Both the position numbers and the translations under genes were made by a program. The notes below the pieces were generated by a model, which was not told the origin of the DNA, searched no databases, and worked only from the letters and a program-made list of their open reading frames with translations. A stretch of 64,000 nt of DNA from Methylobacterium sp. GTDB taxonomy: Bacteria > Pseudomonadota > Alphaproteobacteria > Rhizobiales > Beijerinckiaceae. This document shows, in pieces, positions 30,470-40,473 of the stretch (positions are counted from its first letter, which is position 1; each line of letters starts with the position of its first letter). The stretch lies in contig JADCCN010000013.1 in the NCBI GenBank assembly GCA_020252645.1, positions 1 through 64,000 of the forward strand, written 5' to 3'.

Positions 30470-30477
30470 GAGTTCGC

Positions 30478-30969
30478 ATGCCGCTCTATTTCGCCTATGG
30501 CGCCAATATGGACGTGGCTGCGATGGCGCGTCGTGCGCCCGGCGGCAAGCCGCTTGGCCTCGCGCGCCTCGTGCGGCATCGTTTCGTGATCACCGAGCAC
30601 GGCTATGCGAGCGTGGTGCGCGATCCGCGGCAGGTCGTGCATGGCCTCCTCTGGGATCTGCCGATGGCGGACATCAAGGCGCTCGATCGCTTCGAGGAGG
30701 TGGATCGCGGCCTCTATGTGAAGATCGACCAGCCGGTGATCACCGCCAATGGTCCGCGCCGGGCGCTGGTTTATGTGGGCACGGGGAAGCCGGGCGGCAA
30801 ACCGCGCGCGGGATACCTCGAGGATTTGCTGCGCGCCGGGGCGGAAATCGGCCTTCCCAAGGCCTATCTCGCCGGCATGGCGCAGATGGGGCAGGGGGCT
30901 TCAGCAGCGCCGGCGCGCAGGAGCCTCAGCGGCCCTCGGGCTTCCGAAACGTGGCAATGGGGCGATTGA
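30478..30969 (+). CDS. Gamma-glutamylcyclotransferase-like protein
   Basis: The 163-residue protein starts MPLYFAYGANMDVAAMARR; YGAN(M) binds the gamma-glutamyl group in this family. The catalytic acidic residue is in LDRFEEVDRGLY. VYVGTGKPGGKPRAGYLE is also typical. It likely cleaves gamma-glutamyl amines to 5-oxoproline. Its stop lies 6 bp from the convergent lipB stop. Confidence 0.88.
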   Translation: MPLYFAYGANMDVAAMARRAPGGKPLGLARLVRHRFVITEHGYASVVRDPRQVVHGLLWDLPMADIKALDRFEEVDRGLYVKIDQPVITANGPRRALVYVGTGKPGGKPRAGYLEDLLRAGAEIGLPKAYLAGMAQMGQGASAAPARRSLSGPRASETWQWGD

Positions 30970-30975
30970 GTTTGG

Positions 30976-31662
30976 TTAGCCGAAAACCTTCGTGAAGGCC
31001 GATTTGAGCGCGAGATCCGCCTCGTGCATGCAAACGGGCAGGCCGAGATCGACAAGGCTCGTGACGCCGTAGCGCTGCTCCTTGATCCCGCAGGGCACGA
31101 TGCCGCCGAAATGCGCGAGATTCGGTTCCACATTCAGCGAAATGCCGTGGAAGGACACCCATTTCCGAAGGCGGATGCCGATCGCCGCGATCTTGTCCTC
31201 GTGGCCCTCGCCCGTGTCCGGCCGCTTCACCCAGACGCCGACGCGATTGGGGTCGGTGAAGCCGGTGAGGTTGAAGGCGGTGAGTGCCTCCATCACCCAG
31301 GCTTCCAGCGCTTCGACGAAGGCGCGCACATCGGGTTTGCGGGCCTTGAGGTCGAGCATCACATAGGCCACGCGCTGGCCCGGGCCGTGATAGGTATATT
31401 GCCCGCCGCGCCCCGTTTCGACGACCGGGAATTGCGGGTTGACGAGATCGGCGGGGTTCGCCGAGGTTCCGGCCGTATAAAGCGGCGGATGCTCCAGCAG
31501 CAGCACGCATTCCGGCGCTTCACCCGCGGCGATGGCCGCCGCGCGCGCTTCCATGAAGGCAAGGGATTTCTCGTGGGGCGTGAGGCCCTCCCAGACCAGC
31601 CACTCGACGCAAGCATCGTCGGAGCGGCCGAAAAGCGGGGCTGTTAACGGGCTGTTGACCAT
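30976..31662 (-). CDS. lipB: Octanoyltransferase LipB
   Basis: The 228-residue enzyme moves octanoyl groups from acyl-carrier protein to lipoyl domains. The motif [22 protein letters not shown] lies at residues 84-105; Lys157 ([19 protein letters not shown]) and Cys191 (GGIVPCGI) are the acyl-transfer pair. It is transcribed divergently from the FliN-like gene, with a CtrA-like box overlapping its first codons. Confidence 0.96.
   Translation of the reverse strand: MVNSPLTAPLFGRSDDACVEWLVWEGLTPHEKSLAFMEARAAAIAAGEAPECVLLLEHPPLYTAGTSANPADLVNPQFPVVETGRGGQYTYHGPGQRVAYVMLDLKARKPDVRAFVEALEAWVMEALTAFNLTGFTDPNRVGVWVKRPDTGEGHEDKIAAIGIRLRKWVSFHGISLNVEPNLAHFGGIVPCGIKEQRYGVTSLVDLGLPVCMHEADLALKSAFTKVFG
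31644..31658. promoter_or_regulatory. CtrA-like box (TTAA-N7-TTGA)
   Basis: TTAACGGGCTGTTGA matches the CtrA consensus TTAA-N7-TTAA at seven of eight positions. It lies 79 bp before the FliN-like start and overlaps the first codons of lipB. Flagellar genes are classic CtrA targets. The site is a prediction. Confidence 0.4.
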
Positions 31663-31736
31663 GTTGATGCGAGATAGTGGGCAGAAATTGCCGATGTCAA
31701 TCGCGGCAAGCCAAGCCCCTCGGGAGAGCCTTCGAG

Positions 31737-32021
31737 ATGCAGACTGTTGAAAATGTCGAGCTTGATATCGCCGTCGTGATCGGCCGTTCGGTGATGCCGA
31801 TCCACCACCTGCTGCGCATGGGCCGCGGCGCGGTGATCGAGCTCGACGCCAACGAGAATGACGAGGTCGAGATTCTCGCCAACAACTTCCCCGTCGCGCG
31901 CGGGCAGGTGGTGGTGCAGGGCAAGCGCATCCAGGTGGAAGTCACCTCGCTTCTTCGCAGGCCCGAGACCATTCGCAAGCGCTTCCAGGGCGATGAACGG
32001 CAGGCAGAGGACGCCCGCTGA
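31737..32021 (+). CDS. FliN/YscQ-like SpoA-domain protein (orphan)
   Basis: The 94-residue protein starts [37 protein letters not shown] and has one SpoA domain with [26 protein letters not shown], as in flagellar switch FliN. GGGAGAG lies 8 nt upstream. No other flagellar or type III gene is nearby. It may be a second FliN-like protein separate from the flagellar locus. The N-terminal extension of canonical FliN is missing. Confidence 0.85.
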   Translation: MQTVENVELDIAVVIGRSVMPIHHLLRMGRGAVIELDANENDEVEILANNFPVARGQVVVQGKRIQVEVTSLLRRPETIRKRFQGDERQAEDAR

Positions 32022-32127
32022 AACAAAGCGCCAAAATAAGCCCCCCGGGCCGCTTGCGTCACGGGGAGCGCTTTGTTAGAGAGCGCCCTTCGGTTGATCG
32101 ATGCCCCGTGCATCGCATCCTCCCTGA

Positions 32128-32212
32128 GCGGTCGTGGCGGAATTGGTAGACGCGCTAGCTTGAGGTGCTAGTGGGTAACACCGTGGAGGTTCGAGTCCTC
32201 TCGACCGCACCA
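32128..32212 (+). tRNA. tRNA-Leu (anticodon GAG)
   Basis: Acceptor GCGGTCG (32128-32134) pairs with CGACCGC (32202-32208), then discriminator A and encoded CCA. The anticodon stem CTAGC/GCTAG closes a loop with GAG at 32162-32164. The long variable arm (GGGTAACACC) and GGTTCGAGTCC T-arm mark a class II leucine tRNA. It reads CUC and CUU codons. No att-site duplication is seen at its 3' end. Confidence 0.97.
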
Positions 32213-32235
32213 TTCCGGTGCAAACCTTTGGAATG

Positions 32236-32275
32236 ACGACAACGCCGCGCCCCCTTGCGCGGCTTTGTCGTTTCT
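32236..32275 (+). terminator. Terminator downstream of tRNA-Leu
   Basis: ACGACAA (32236-32242) pairs with TTGTCGT (32265-32271), and inside it GCCGCGC (32244-32250) with GCGCGGC (32257-32263). The T-run is short (TTTCT). It probably ends the tRNA transcript. The next 140 bp up to mgtE show no magnesium-riboswitch fold that I recognise. Confidence 0.6.
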
Positions 32276-32417
32276 GGCCTCGCGCCTGGCGCCACCGACG
32301 ATTTTCACGCCCTGCGGTTGCCTCGCTTTCTGGCCCGGCGTAGACCTAACTCTGTGAGGCGCCGGCGGATTATCCTGCGCCTTTCTCCTGTCCATTTCGC
32401 GCCCGGAGGAGGCTTCG

Positions 32418-33833
32418 ATGACCGATTCCATCGTCGCGCCTGCCGCCGGTCTGCCGCCCTGGGGCGAAGATGTGCGCGATGAGGACGGCAACCTTCATCC
32501 CGAGTTGATCGAAGCCGTGCGCGAGGCCCTGGCCGCCGGCGATTCCGTGCGCCTCGTCGCGCTCGCCGGCGATCTTCACGAGGCCGATCTCGGTGACCTG
32601 ATCGAGGCGCTCGACCCCGATGAACGCCCGCGCCTGGTCGCGCTGATGGGCGAGGACTTCGATTTCGCGGCACTCACGGAAATCGAGGATACGGTCCGCG
32701 AGGATCTGCTCGAGGAAATGCCCAACGCGCAGATCGCAGAGGGTGTGCGCGAACTCGATTCAGACGATGCGGTCTACATCCTGGAGGACCTCGCCGAGGA
32801 GGACCAGGAGGAGGTTCTCGCCGCCCTTCCGACCCCGGACCGCGCCACTCTCGAGCGCAGCCTCGATTACCCGGAAGAATCGGCCGGCCGGCGCATGCAG
32901 TCGGACGTGATCGCCCTTCCGCCGTTCTGGACCGTGGGGCAGGCGATCGACTTCCTGCGCGAAAGCGAGGAACTGCCGGAGGAATTCTACGAGCTCTACG
33001 TGGTTGATGCCGCGCTTCGCGTTCTCGGCCGCGTGCCGTTGAACCGCATGCTGCGCGCGAAAAGGCCGGTGAAGATCGAAAAGATCATGCTCGAAGCCGA
33101 GCATCGCGTTGCCGCGACCGACGACCAGCACGAAGTGGCCGAACTCTTCAAGCGCTACAATCTCGTGGCCATCCCGGTCGAGGATGCCGAGGGCAAGCTC
33201 GTGGGTGTGCTGACCTTCGACGACATCGTGGACGTGATCGACCAGGAGGCCGATGCCGAGATCCGCGCGCTCGGCGGTGTGCAGGCGGATGAGGAACTGG
33301 GCGACAGCACGCTCGAAACCGCGCGCCGGCGCTTCTCATGGCTCTTCGTGAACCTGATCACGGCCATCCTGGCATCGGCTGTCATCGGCTTTTTCGAGGG
33401 TGCGCTGCAGAAGATGGTGGCGCTTGCGGTGCTGATGCCCATCGTCGCGAGCCAGGGCGGCAATGCCGGTACGCAGACCATGACGGTGGCGGTGCGCGCG
33501 CTGGCGACGCGTGCGCTGGGCGGGAGTGGCGCGCGACGGTTCGTGGCGCGCGAAATTCGCGTCGGGCTGCTCAATGGAGTGGCCTTCGCGCTGGTGATGG
33601 GCGCGGTGGCGGCGCTGTGGTTCAGGTCGGTCGATCTCGGCCTTGTCATGGGCATTGCGATCATCGTGAACCTGATCGCGGCGGCCCTGGCGGGCGTTCT
33701 CGTGCCGCTGGCGCTGGACCGGATCGGGGTCGACCCGGCGGTGGCTTCCGGCCCTTTCGTCACGACGGTGACGGATATGGTCGGCTTCTTCGCCTTCCTG
33801 GGCGTTGCGACCCTGTGGTTCGGGCTGTCCTGA
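32418..33833 (+). CDS. mgtE: Magnesium transporter MgtE
   Basis: The 471-residue protein has an acidic N-domain (1-140), two CBS domains (about 145-270, with VAIPVEDAEGKLVGVLTFDDIVDVI), a connecting helix and five membrane helices. The pore region AVLMPIVASQGGNAGTQTMTVAVRALA and the final VTTVTDMVGFFAFLGVATL are signature segments. It imports Mg2+ with gating by cytosolic Mg2+. A GGAGGAGG site lies 6 nt before ATG. Confidence 0.97.
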   Translation: MTDSIVAPAAGLPPWGEDVRDEDGNLHPELIEAVREALAAGDSVRLVALAGDLHEADLGDLIEALDPDERPRLVALMGEDFDFAALTEIEDTVREDLLEEMPNAQIAEGVRELDSDDAVYILEDLAEEDQEEVLAALPTPDRATLERSLDYPEESAGRRMQSDVIALPPFWTVGQAIDFLRESEELPEEFYELYVVDAALRVLGRVPLNRMLRAKRPVKIEKIMLEAEHRVAATDDQHEVAELFKRYNLVAIPVEDAEGKLVGVLTFDDIVDVIDQEADAEIRALGGVQADEELGDSTLETARRRFSWLFVNLITAILASAVIGFFEGALQKMVALAVLMPIVASQGGNAGTQTMTVAVRALATRALGGSGARRFVAREIRVGLLNGVAFALVMGAVAALWFRSVDLGLVMGIAIIVNLIAAALAGVLVPLALDRIGVDPAVASGPFVTTVTDMVGFFAFLGVATLWFGLS

Positions 33834-33835
33834 GA

Positions 33836-33850
33836 TTAGGGCCTCGTTAA
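33836..33850. promoter_or_regulatory. CtrA-like box (TTAG-N7-TTAA)
   Basis: TTAGGGCCTCGTTAA has one mismatch to TTAA-N7-TTAA. It lies 3 bp after the mgtE stop and about 125 bp before the lysozyme-like lipoprotein start. Prediction only. Confidence 0.35.
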
Positions 33851-33974
33851 CGTCAATCCGCGTTCAGGCTGCCGGAAAGCCAATCCTGAAGAAGCATTTA
33901 ACGTTTTCCGCCGCATTGCTGCCATTCCGGTCGGAATGTTTTCAAGCGTTGTTTCGAGACAAGAGGTTCGCTTC

Positions 33975-34772
33975 GTGTCCCGCCTATCTCCCCCTCCCGC
34001 GCCCTGGCGCGCGGCCGTTCTCGGCTTCGTCGCGCTGTTGATGACCGCCTGCTCCGCAAGCGGAACCGTGGAGCGCGCGCATTATCCGCTCAAGAGCGAT
34101 GCCAAGCCGCATGAAGGCGTGCGCAAGGCGCAGTCCTTCCCCGTGCACGGCATCGATGTCTCCAAATGGCAGGGCGAGATCGACTGGGCCGAGGTGAAGC
34201 GCGCGGGCACGGCCTTCGCCTTCATCAAGGCGACCGAGGGGGGCGACCATCTCGACGAGCGCTTCCACGAGAACTGGCGGCAGGCGAAGGCGCATGGAAT
34301 TCCGCGCGCGGCCTATCACTTCGTGTTCTGGTGCCGCCCGGCCCATGAGCAGGCCGAATGGTTCATCAGGAACGTGCCGAACGACAAGGACGCCTTGCCG
34401 CCGGTGCTCGATGTCGAATGGAACGGCCATTCGCGCACCTGCCCGAAGAAGATCGACCCGGATCTTGCCCGGAAGAAGATCGCCGTGATGCTCCGGGCGA
34501 TGGAAAAGCATACGGGCAAGCGGCCGATCATCTACACGGACATCCCGTTCCATGCGGATGTGATGGAAGGCCATTTCAAGGAGTATAATTACTGGCTGCG
34601 CTCGGTCGCGGCCGAGCCGCATGAGCGCTACGAGAATCGTGACTGGCTGTTCTGGCAATACACGACCACGGGGCGTGTGCCGGGCATCAAGGGACCGGTG
34701 GATCGCAATGCCTTCGCCGGCAGCCGCGCGGAATGGCAGGCCTATCTGCGGCGCCAGCACGTCATCCGCTGA
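33975..34772 (+). CDS. GH25 lysozyme-like lipoprotein
   Basis: GTG 33975 has AAGAGG 9 nt upstream and gives 265 residues beginning with a lipoprotein signal (FVALLMTAC, lipobox cysteine near 24). ATG 33936 would add 13 residues but has a weak site. The GH25 domain has HGIDVSKWQGEIDW and LPPVLDVEWNGHSRTC with the catalytic acidic pair, and ends PVDRNAFAGS. It likely cleaves peptidoglycan glycan strands from a membrane anchor, aiding remodelling. It is downstream of mgtE, possibly separately transcribed. Confidence 0.9.
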   Translation: MSRLSPPPAPWRAAVLGFVALLMTACSASGTVERAHYPLKSDAKPHEGVRKAQSFPVHGIDVSKWQGEIDWAEVKRAGTAFAFIKATEGGDHLDERFHENWRQAKAHGIPRAAYHFVFWCRPAHEQAEWFIRNVPNDKDALPPVLDVEWNGHSRTCPKKIDPDLARKKIAVMLRAMEKHTGKRPIIYTDIPFHADVMEGHFKEYNYWLRSVAAEPHERYENRDWLFWQYTTTGRVPGIKGPVDRNAFAGSRAEWQAYLRRQHVIR

Positions 34773-34827
34773 GCTTTCCCGGGCGCCGTCGGGCCGAGAT
34801 GCAGGCGGGCGGGATTGAACAATCAAA

Positions 34828-34955
34828 GCATTTTCAAGCGAAGTGGGAACCGGTTCGCGTGAAGAAAATGCGACAAAGCAAAGAAAGAAGCATTTTCAAG
34901 CGAAGCATGTCCCCGCGAAGGCGGAGATGGGAACCGGTTCGCGTGAGGAAAATGC
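34828..34955. repeat. 128-bp composite palindromic element (44 + 18 + 66)
   Basis: Two units with ends GCATTTTC and GAAAATGC lie in tandem: a 44-bp unit at 34828-34871, an 18-bp purine-rich spacer, and a 66-bp unit at 34890-34955 whose extra 22 bp form a CCCCGCG-type hairpin. An identical layout occurs at 63139-63266. The surrounding 34773-35206 contains no gene I can support. Confidence 0.85.
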
Positions 34956-35206
34956 GACCAGACAAAGAAATCTCGAATCCGATCTGCTTTGGTCAGATCG
35001 AGAAAATGCTTCAGGCCGTGCCGCCAGCCGTGAGATCGGGGATGATGGCCGCCGCAACCTCGCCCGCCCTCCATGCCTCGCACAGGAAGGCGGACGAGGC
35101 CGGCAGGGCCTCACGTCTGGTCGCCTCCGCGCGATTTGACGGGCGCGATCCCGCCCTTATTCTCCATCGAAACCCTCTGGCCACTTGCGCGAGGAGGGTG
35201 TAATTA

Positions 35207-35223
35207 GGTCAGCAACGCTGACC
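35207..35223. promoter_or_regulatory. Perfect inverted repeat upstream of ivd
   Basis: GGTCAGCAACGCTGACC is a 7-bp perfect inverted repeat with a 3-base centre, 30 bp before the ivd ATG. It could be an operator for a dimeric regulator of leucine breakdown, or an mRNA hairpin. I cannot match it to a named regulator. Confidence 0.45.
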
Positions 35224-35253
35224 AATCTCGATGGCATTCCTGGGGAGGATCTC

Positions 35254-36426
35254 ATGCTGGCGAACAGCCCGCGCGGCTTCAATTTCGATCTCGGCGAGAC
35301 CGCGGATGCCATCCGCGAGAGTGTCGCCGCCTTCGCGCAGGACAAGATCGCCCCGCTCGCCGGGAAGATCGATCGCGAGGATTGGTTTCCCCGCCATCTC
35401 TGGCCCGAAATGGGGGCGCTTGGCCTGCATGGAATCACCGTGCCGGAAGAGGATGGCGGCACGGGCCTCGGCTATCTCGATCATGTCGTGGCGATGGAGG
35501 AAATCTCCCGCGCCTCGGCCTCGGTCGGGCTCTCCTACGGCGCGCATTCCAACCTCTGCGTGAACCAGTTGCGCCGCTGGGGCTCGAAGGAGCAGAAGTC
35601 CCGCTACCTGCCGAAGCTCATTTCCGGCGAGCATCTCGGCGCGCTGGCGATGAGCGAGCCGGGTGCGGGTTCCGATGTCGTCTCGATGCAGCTGCGCGCC
35701 GACAGGAAGGGCGACAAATACATCCTCAACGGCTCCAAGATGTGGATCACCAACGGGCCTTCCGCCGAAACGCTGATCGTCTATGCCAAAACGGATGTGA
35801 ATGCCGGCCCGCGCGGCATTACCGCCTTCATCATCGAGAAGGGCTTCAAGGGTTTCTCCATCGCGCAGAAGCTCGACAAGCTCGGCATGCGCGGCTCGGA
35901 GACGGGCGAACTCGTCTTTCAGGATTGCGAAGTGCCGGAGGAGAACCGCCTCGACCAGGAAGGCAAGGGGGTGAATATCCTGATGTCCGGCCTCGATTAC
36001 GAGCGCGCGGTGCTCGCGGCGGGCCCGCTGGGCATCATGCAGGCGGCCTTCGACATCGTGCTGCCTTACGTGCACGAGCGGAAGCAGTTCGGGAAGGCAA
36101 TCGGCGAATTCCAGCTCGTGCAGGGCAAGGTCGCCGACATGTATGTGACGATGAATGCCTGCAAGGCCTATGTCTATGCGGTCGCCAAGGCCTGCGACCG
36201 GGGCGAGACCACGCGCGAGGATGCCGCCGGCGCGATCCTGATTGCGGCGGAGAAGGCCACCGCGCTCGCGCTCGATGCGATCCAGCTTCTGGGCGGCAAC
36301 GGCTATATCAACGAATATCCCACGGGCCGCCTGCTGCGCGATGCGAAGCTCTACGAGATCGGTGCCGGCACAAGCGAAATCCGCCGTATGCTCATCGGCC
36401 GGGAGCTCTTCGCGAAGGGGGCGTGA
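35254..36426 (+). CDS. ivd: Isovaleryl-CoA dehydrogenase
   Basis: ATG 35254 follows TGGGGAGG and gives 390 residues, the usual length. The acyl-CoA dehydrogenase signatures [16 protein letters not shown] and [22 protein letters not shown] are present. The catalytic glutamate expected for isovaleryl-CoA dehydrogenase is in [16 protein letters not shown] (about residue 250), rather than near the C-terminus. It oxidises isovaleryl-CoA to 3-methylcrotonyl-CoA in leucine breakdown. The next steps are encoded downstream (mccB, mccA). Confidence 0.95.
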   Translation: MLANSPRGFNFDLGETADAIRESVAAFAQDKIAPLAGKIDREDWFPRHLWPEMGALGLHGITVPEEDGGTGLGYLDHVVAMEEISRASASVGLSYGAHSNLCVNQLRRWGSKEQKSRYLPKLISGEHLGALAMSEPGAGSDVVSMQLRADRKGDKYILNGSKMWITNGPSAETLIVYAKTDVNAGPRGITAFIIEKGFKGFSIAQKLDKLGMRGSETGELVFQDCEVPEENRLDQEGKGVNILMSGLDYERAVLAAGPLGIMQAAFDIVLPYVHERKQFGKAIGEFQLVQGKVADMYVTMNACKAYVYAVAKACDRGETTREDAAGAILIAAEKATALALDAIQLLGGNGYINEYPTGRLLRDAKLYEIGAGTSEIRRMLIGRELFAKGA

Positions 36427-36438
36427 GGTGCCGCTGCC

Positions 36439-36699
36439 TCACTCGCTGCGGGGCTGGCTCAGCCGGTAGACCCCCTTGAAATCCGTGGGATCGACCGGCT
36501 TGCCCTTGCGGCTGATCACCAGCCGGCCAGCGAGCGCCAGGCGCACGGCCTCGCGTCGCACCGGCTGCATCAGCGGGGCCCAGCCATCCGGGTGCGGGCC
36601 GCCAAGGGCGCGCGCGGCCTCGGAAGGACAGAAGGTCTTTTCCGGCCCGCGCTCGGCGGCGAGGGCCAGCAGTTTTTCCTCGATCATGGTATCGCTCAT
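36439..36699 (-). CDS. DUF3253 family protein
   Basis: The 86-residue protein (MSDTMIEEKLLALAAERGPEKT) carries CPSEAARALGGPHPDGWAPLMQPVRREAVRLALAGRL, characteristic of DUF3253, a small winged-helix-like family. An alternative start is the second methionine. It is convergent with ivd (12 bp between stops) and divergent from the rhodanese gene. Function unknown, possibly DNA binding. Confidence 0.85.
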   Translation of the reverse strand: MSDTMIEEKLLALAAERGPEKTFCPSEAARALGGPHPDGWAPLMQPVRREAVRLALAGRLVISRKGKPVDPTDFKGVYRLSQPRSE

Positions 36700-36879
36700 C
36701 GGCCCGAATCCCCTGCGGTGTCGGGTGCCCCTTTGCGCCGCGTTTCCCGGCTGGTCAATGCGATCTCGCCGTGAACCGGGCCGCGGCACAGGGTTGAGCC
36801 CGGCCGCGTTGCAAAATCGGGCCGGAAAACGCACTCTCCTGGCACGCGATACGTTCGATTCGCGGGGCCGGGAGGGGTT

Positions 36880-37275
36880 ATGCCGCAGACCATCACCAAG
36901 GGCTACAGGGCCCTGCTGGAAGAGGCGAATGCGCTGATCCGCACGCTTGGCGTGGAAGAAGCCCGCGCCATGCACGGGCAGGGCGATGTGGTCTTCGTCG
37001 ATCTGCGCGATCCGCGCGAGCTTGAGCGTGAGGGCAGGATGCCCGGCGCCTTTCACTGCCCGCGCGGCATGCTCGAATTCTGGATCGATCCCGAAAGCCC
37101 TTATGCGAAACCGGTCTTTCAGGAAGACAAGACTTTTATCTTCTTCTGTGCAGGAGGCTGGCGCTCCGCGCTTGCCGCCAAGACCGCTCAGGAAATGGGC
37201 CTCGAGCCTGTCGCCCATATCGAAGGAGGATTCGGGGCCTGGAAGAAATCCGGTGCGCCCGTGCAACTTCCTTAA
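36880..37275 (+). CDS. Rhodanese-like domain protein
   Basis: The 131-residue protein has a single rhodanese domain: VVFVDLRDPRELEREGRMPGAFHCPRGMLEF, then the active-site loop FFCAGGWRS with the persulfide-forming cysteine near residue 90, and GLEPVAHIEGGFGAWKKSG. It probably moves sulfane sulfur or detoxifies thiols. It lies 20 bp before the GST gene on the same strand. Confidence 0.92.
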   Translation: MPQTITKGYRALLEEANALIRTLGVEEARAMHGQGDVVFVDLRDPRELEREGRMPGAFHCPRGMLEFWIDPESPYAKPVFQEDKTFIFFCAGGWRSALAAKTAQEMGLEPVAHIEGGFGAWKKSGAPVQLP

Positions 37276-37295
37276 ACCTTGCCTGGTGAGAAACC

Positions 37296-38003
37296 ATGAA
37301 GACAAACTCGACCTTGCCGCCTCGATTTCCGCCCAAGTTCACGCTGATCATCGGGAACAAGAACTATTCGTCCTGGTCACTGCGGCCATGGCTTGCCATG
37401 GCTGCGAAAGGCGTGCCGTTCGCCGAAATTCTGGTGCCCCTTGGCCATGGACAAACCAAGCAGCAATTGGAGCAATATTCGCCCACCGGTCTCGTGCCGG
37501 CGCTGAAATACGGCAACCTCGTTGTGTGGGAATCGCTCTCGATCATCGAGTTCGTGAATGAGAAGCACCCGGAAGCGAAGTTCTGGCCCGAGGATATGGA
37601 GGTGCGCGCCATCGCCCGCTCGCTGGCGATGGAGATGCATGCGGGGTTCCGGGCCGTGCGCCAGCAATTGCCGATGAACCTGAAGCGGCAGGGCTCGCGC
37701 CGCTTCTCCTCCGCGGCGGAGGCGGAGTTGGCGCGCTTCTCGGGCTATGTGCGGCAGTTGCGCATGGAATATGGCTCCGGCGGGCCGTTCCTATTCGGTG
37801 AATTCTGCGCGACGGATGCGATGATCGCCCCGCTCTGCACCCGGATCCGCAACTATGAGGTGCCGGTGGACCCCATGACGCAGGATTATGTCGATGCGAT
37901 CCACCGCCTGCCGGCCTTCCAGAAATGGTATCGGGCGGCTCTCGCCGAGCCGTGGAAGATCGACGAGGTGGACAACATCGACCATCCACGCTCGTCGCCC
38001 TGA
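37296..38003 (+). CDS. Glutathione S-transferase family protein
   Basis: The 235-residue protein has an N-terminal thioredoxin fold with [18 protein letters not shown] (serine cluster as the likely GSH-activating site) and the [21 protein letters not shown] motif, followed by a helical C-domain with [23 protein letters not shown] role in detoxification or in a catabolic isomerisation is possible. Substrate unknown. Confidence 0.92.
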   Translation: MKTNSTLPPRFPPKFTLIIGNKNYSSWSLRPWLAMAAKGVPFAEILVPLGHGQTKQQLEQYSPTGLVPALKYGNLVVWESLSIIEFVNEKHPEAKFWPEDMEVRAIARSLAMEMHAGFRAVRQQLPMNLKRQGSRRFSSAAEAELARFSGYVRQLRMEYGSGGPFLFGEFCATDAMIAPLCTRIRNYEVPVDPMTQDYVDAIHRLPAFQKWYRAALAEPWKIDEVDNIDHPRSSP

Positions 38004-38052
38004 AACTCACCATTGAATTGCGCCCGGGAAGGGTGAATAAGGGAGGAAGAAG

Positions 38053-38064
38053 GTGGTATACCAC
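38053..38064. promoter_or_regulatory. GntR-like palindrome upstream of mccB
   Basis: GTGGTATACCAC is a perfect 12-bp palindrome ending 28 bp before the mccB ATG. Its TGGTATACCA core resembles GntR-family operators and recurs at 42444 upstream of mccA. Confidence 0.45.
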
Positions 38065-38092
38065 TCTGGCGCCCCCGTTCCCGAGGATTCCG

Positions 38093-39700
<1,608 letters not shown>

Positions 39701-39712
39701 TGCCACGCGTCA

Positions 39713-39777
39713 TGCTCGGGCTTGGCCCGAGCATCCACGACTTCCAAGACGTGGATGGCCGGAACAAGTCCGGCCAT
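39713..39777. repeat. Triple-hairpin intergenic repeat
   Basis: Three successive inverted repeats are packed in 65 bp: TGCTCGGG/CCCGAGCA, ATCCACG/CGTGGAT and ATGGCCGG/CCGGCCAT. It starts 13 bp after mccB and precedes the next element. The first hairpin may help end mccB transcription. Confidence 0.75.
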
Positions 39778-39790
39778 AACGGCCGTGCCC

Positions 39791-39886
39791 TGTCGTTCCT
39801 GCGACGCGAAGCGGCGGACGGGAATCCATGATTGTCGACGCCTCTGCTGGATTCCCGCGCCTCGCTGCTTGAGGTCGGGAATGACA
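39791..39886. repeat. 96-bp TCATTCCCG-family element, diverged
   Basis: The right end GTCGGGAATGACA and inner GGGAATCCA/TGGATTCCC match the element at 29997-30090; the left end (TGTCGTTCCTGCGAC) has decayed. It lies between mccB and the toxin-antitoxin pair. Confidence 0.75.
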
Positions 39887-39937
39887 AGTGCCCTCGCTTG
39901 CGCTACGTTGCGTGCATTCACATTTGGAGGTGTTTTC

Positions 39938-40192
39938 TTGTCCGCCTCTGTCACCATCCGCTTGGACGACGAGGCTAAACTCGAGGCCTTGGACAAGCTC
40001 GCGCAGAGCATGGATCGCTCGCGCAACTGGATTGTCAATCGCGCCATCGAACGCTTCATTGCCGAACAGGCCTGGCAGATCGAAAAGATCGAGCGGGGCA
40101 TCGCTGAGGCGAATCGCGGAGAATTTGCTTCTCCGGAAGAGGTGCAAGCGGCTTTCGCCCGGTTCGGGGCAAAGGCCCGGGCTGCTGAATGA
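39938..40192 (+). CDS. Ribbon-helix-helix antitoxin (ParD/CopG type)
   Basis: TTG 39938 lies 8 nt after GGAGG and gives 84 residues: LSASVTIRLDDEAKLEALDKLAQSMDRSRNWIVNRAI. The strand SVTIRLDD followed by two helices is the RHH DNA-binding fold; the C-terminal half would wrap the toxin. It overlaps the toxin ATG (ATGA). Such antitoxins repress their own promoter. A longer open frame to the left runs through repeat DNA and is not coding. Confidence 0.85.
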   Translation: MSASVTIRLDDEAKLEALDKLAQSMDRSRNWIVNRAIERFIAEQAWQIEKIERGIAEANRGEFASPEEVQAAFARFGAKARAAE

Positions 40193-40473
40193 AGCTTGTC
40201 TGGACCGCGCAGGCGGTCGCCGATCTGGTCGAGATCGCCGATTATGTGTCCGAGCATCATCCTGAAGCGGCCATCGCCTTGCGTGACAGGCTTCGCTCTG
40301 CGATAGAGGGACTCGTCGATTTTCCGATGGCTGGCCGCCCCGGCCGGGTGGCGGAAACGCGCGAATTGGTCGTGCCCGGTTCGAATCATCTCGTGCCCTA
40401 CCGCGTGCATCAGGGCCGGGTCGAAATCCTCGCCATTCTTCACGCCGCGCGGGATTGGCCGCAAAGCTTCTAG
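40189..40473 (+). CDS. ParE/RelE-superfamily toxin
   Basis: The 94-residue protein (MKLVWTAQAVADLVEIADYVSEHHPEAA) has the RelE/ParE pattern: N-terminal strand and two helices, then FPMAGRPGRVAETRELVVPGSNHLVPYRV and a final strand HQGRVEILAILHAARDWP. ParE poisons gyrase, RelE cleaves mRNA; the sequence resembles ParE more. Its TAG stop is formed by the first bases of the 105-bp repeat. Confidence 0.88.
   Translation: MKLVWTAQAVADLVEIADYVSEHHPEAAIALRDRLRSAIEGLVDFPMAGRPGRVAETRELVVPGSNHLVPYRVHQGRVEILAILHAARDWPQSF

Noticed and set aside
32128-32275. Possible integration (att) site at tRNA-Leu
   Set aside because: I found no duplicate of the tRNA 3' end nearby and no integrase gene in the window.
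32276-32417. Magnesium riboswitch (ykoK or mgtA-like) before mgtE
   Set aside because: The spacer is short and shows no multi-stem pattern of those leaders.
34823-35083. Minus-strand open frame across the 128-bp composite
   Set aside because: Most of it is the palindromic element read through; the frame is not protein-like.
35011-35184. 57-codon minus-strand frame upstream of ivd
   Set aside because: It could be read from a GTG, but has no good ribosome site and no recognised motif; the C-terminal part is only vaguely regulator-like.
37925-38092. Longer N-terminus for mccB
   Set aside because: The frame is open upstream through the GST gene, but the added residues lack MccB similarity; ATG 38093 matches family length.
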